Assembly (NCBI GenBank): GCA_963575745.1
Contig: CAUYUJ010020530.1
Span: forward strand, 67,001-131,000
Length of the DNA: 64,000 bases
Reading direction: 5' to 3'
Source of the DNA: Prorocentrum cordatum
Lineage: Eukaryota > Sar > Dinophyceae > Prorocentrales > Prorocentraceae
Shown: positions 62,629 to 64,000 of the stretch, in pieces
Position numbering within the stretch: the stretch's first letter is position 1
Layout of the letters: every line of letters begins with the position of its first letter
Program-made: the position numbers and the translations under genes
The notes under the pieces: generated by a model
What the model was told of the DNA's origin: nothing
The model's database searches: none
What the model saw: the letters and a program-made list of their open reading frames with translations, nothing else

Positions 62629-63696
62629 CCTCCTTCGGCGTAAATCCTTGGGCCCTGGCGCCCTCCTCTACGTCCTCCTACCTGCGCCCCTCGGCAACCG
62701 ACCTTCGCATTTCCCTCTTCCATATACTTCTCCGTTGGTGGTTCCTCTCACGGCGCAGCCATTGGCCGCGTGCCCATGTCCTCCGCACCCTTTTCCCCAT
62801 GCGTTTCCCTCTGCTACCTTCGCTCGCGTCGCCGCTTCCACTCCTGTCACAGTCATTCCTGTTCTACAAATTTCCACCTCCGTCACAGTAACCCGATTCG
62901 ATCACGTTTGTCCACCCACCCCCCAGTAGCTTCATCGCTAACGTGGCTGGTATCAATGCAGTCGCTGTTCTCTGCGTCGGCGTCAAGTACTTCCTTTGTA
63001 GCCGAATCTCCACACTTGATGACGACTTCCTGGAAGGTGTCAAGGTCGAACGGTTCTGGCGTCTCGAAGGAGTCCTGCTACCAGTCGTCGTACGAATCAC
63101 CCACGTGGATCATGACGACCAGCAAGCCAGCGACCCTGCACGGCACAGGCAATGAGAATGCACCCCCGTGCTTCTCAAGGGACACGACCAGCGCGCTCTA
63201 CTGTTCCAACTGCATCGTCCCGTCGATACCCTTGTTGGATCTTTCTGGATCCATTGCCAGGTTGATGTTGCGTGACAGCGCGACTCACGTAGCGGACGAA
63301 TACCACTTACAAATTGTTTGGTACGGCATTGAAACATATCCCTCGTGCAAACCCTTGAATTGTCCCCGCGGCTCCGCCCCTTCCAGTTTGTCATTCAACA
63401 GGTACCAAAAATACTTGTCCAACTCTGCGCAATCGTCTTCATCGAGCTCCTACTATCCTGTAGCGTCATCTTCTTGTCTTTTGGTTGGTGACAATTTGCT
63501 GTCTTCGATCAGGGCTACCTTCCACTCCTAAGATTTCTCACGTCGCCTTGTGCGCCATCTGGTAACGCCCAACGCATGGCTTCAAATGTGTTTGACTGTT
63601 CTAAGGTTGTCCAATAAGCGTTCTTCAGTTGGGCGAGCGCGTTCAGAAACTTCTCGCTCCACTCCCTGCATTTGGTCCCGTAACCGTAAAACCTCT
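62629..63696 (-). other. Probable decayed Gag region
   Basis: Between the knuckle and the terminal open segment. A second knuckle-like word (GKGCGGHGHAANGC, minus strand near 62775) is present in another frame. No continuous frame was found. Confidence 0.3.
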
Positions 63697-63999
63697 TTAG
63701 CTGTTGAACGGCCTTGTACTTGCTGCCTGGTTTGTTTTCACCTCCTCCGGCCCCATCTGTAACATCGTGAACGCTTCATCGTCGCCAACCGTCCTGCTGC
63801 ACAGAGTGGCGCTGCGCTCGAAAAACCGTATCACTCCTTCGCGGTTGGCCTTGAGGGCGGTGATAACATACCTGTAAAATCCGTTCTCATAGCTGGAATC
63901 GCACAGTTCCGCAAACGGGCTCGTGCTCAGATTGTACCAGGCCTCTCGGACATCAGGTAACGTTACACTGGAACAAGGGTCGTGGTTGCCGGGGTCCAC
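63697..63999 (-). pseudogene. Open segment at window edge, possible Gag capsid part
   Basis: About 100 codons of balanced composition on the minus strand, open at the window end: LPDVREAWYNLSTSPFAEL, SSYENGFYRYVITALKAN, REGVIRFFERSATLCSRT. The neighbours suggest the upstream part of the same element. No motif identifies it on its own. Confidence 0.35.
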
Positions 64000-64000
64000 T

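Overview
The window reads as nuclear DNA of a dinoflagellate, and the repeat style resembles Prorocentrum (that genus is an inference). The diagnostic evidence is the dinoflagellate spliced-leader (SL) sequence, core CCGTAGCCATTTTGGCTC. Two perfect 22-nt copies and one copy with a single mismatch sit exactly at the 5' ends of three retrotransposons, and more degenerate copies occur elsewhere. Host genes are very sparse. Most of the window is simple repeats (GAG/CTC, ATC, GTC, CATA), minisatellites, foldback elements and LINE-type retroelements.

Layout. 0-11.5 kb: polypurine/polypyrimidine triplet tracts separated by short unique or repeated pieces, with no convincing gene. 11.5-17.4 kb: a cluster of decayed SL relics, a three-copy ~385-bp tandem array, small inverted repeats, a TCGATCTCAC minisatellite and a striking array of alternating G-runs and C-runs. 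17.4-31.2 kb: LINE-B (minus strand, 5' complete, decayed, and split by a 2.3-kb giant foldback element), LINE-D (plus strand, only the 3' end) and LINE-C (minus strand, 5' complete but missing its 3' half). 32-34.2 kb: a minus-strand Cys-containing repeat protein gene with a frame change. 35.1-43.8 kb: LINE-A (plus strand, nearly intact). It carries SL relic, ORF1 (zinc finger plus coiled coil), ORF2 (endonuclease, reverse transcriptase, RNase H, C-terminal Cys modules) and a 3'UTR with internal repeats. 43.8-55.3 kb: an ATC array, an assembly gap, a duplicated minisatellite block, a fragmented minus-strand coding locus (47.0-50.5 kb) invaded by foldback elements, and a 1.2-kb CATA/GACA array. 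55.3-60.8 kb: CTC tracts, a CCAAGA-type repeat array, poly-C and GC-rich sequence without recognisable genes. 60.8-64 kb: a decayed minus-strand retroelement remnant that may be Ty1/copia-like.

The main pattern is that every LINE here is bounded on both sides by the same triplet microsatellite in the same orientation. LINE-A sits in (ATC)n, and LINE-B, LINE-C and LINE-D sit in (CTC)n. The full 5' ends begin with the trans-spliced leader. This suggests LINE RNAs that are trans-spliced, reverse transcribed and inserted preferentially into triplet repeats. The second notable pattern is a 203-bp palindromic element inserted into a reading frame with a 3-bp target duplication. It carries potential splice sites at its ends and is therefore introner-like.

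Limits: no database search or splice evidence was available. Most long open frames come from triplet repeats and were not called as genes.
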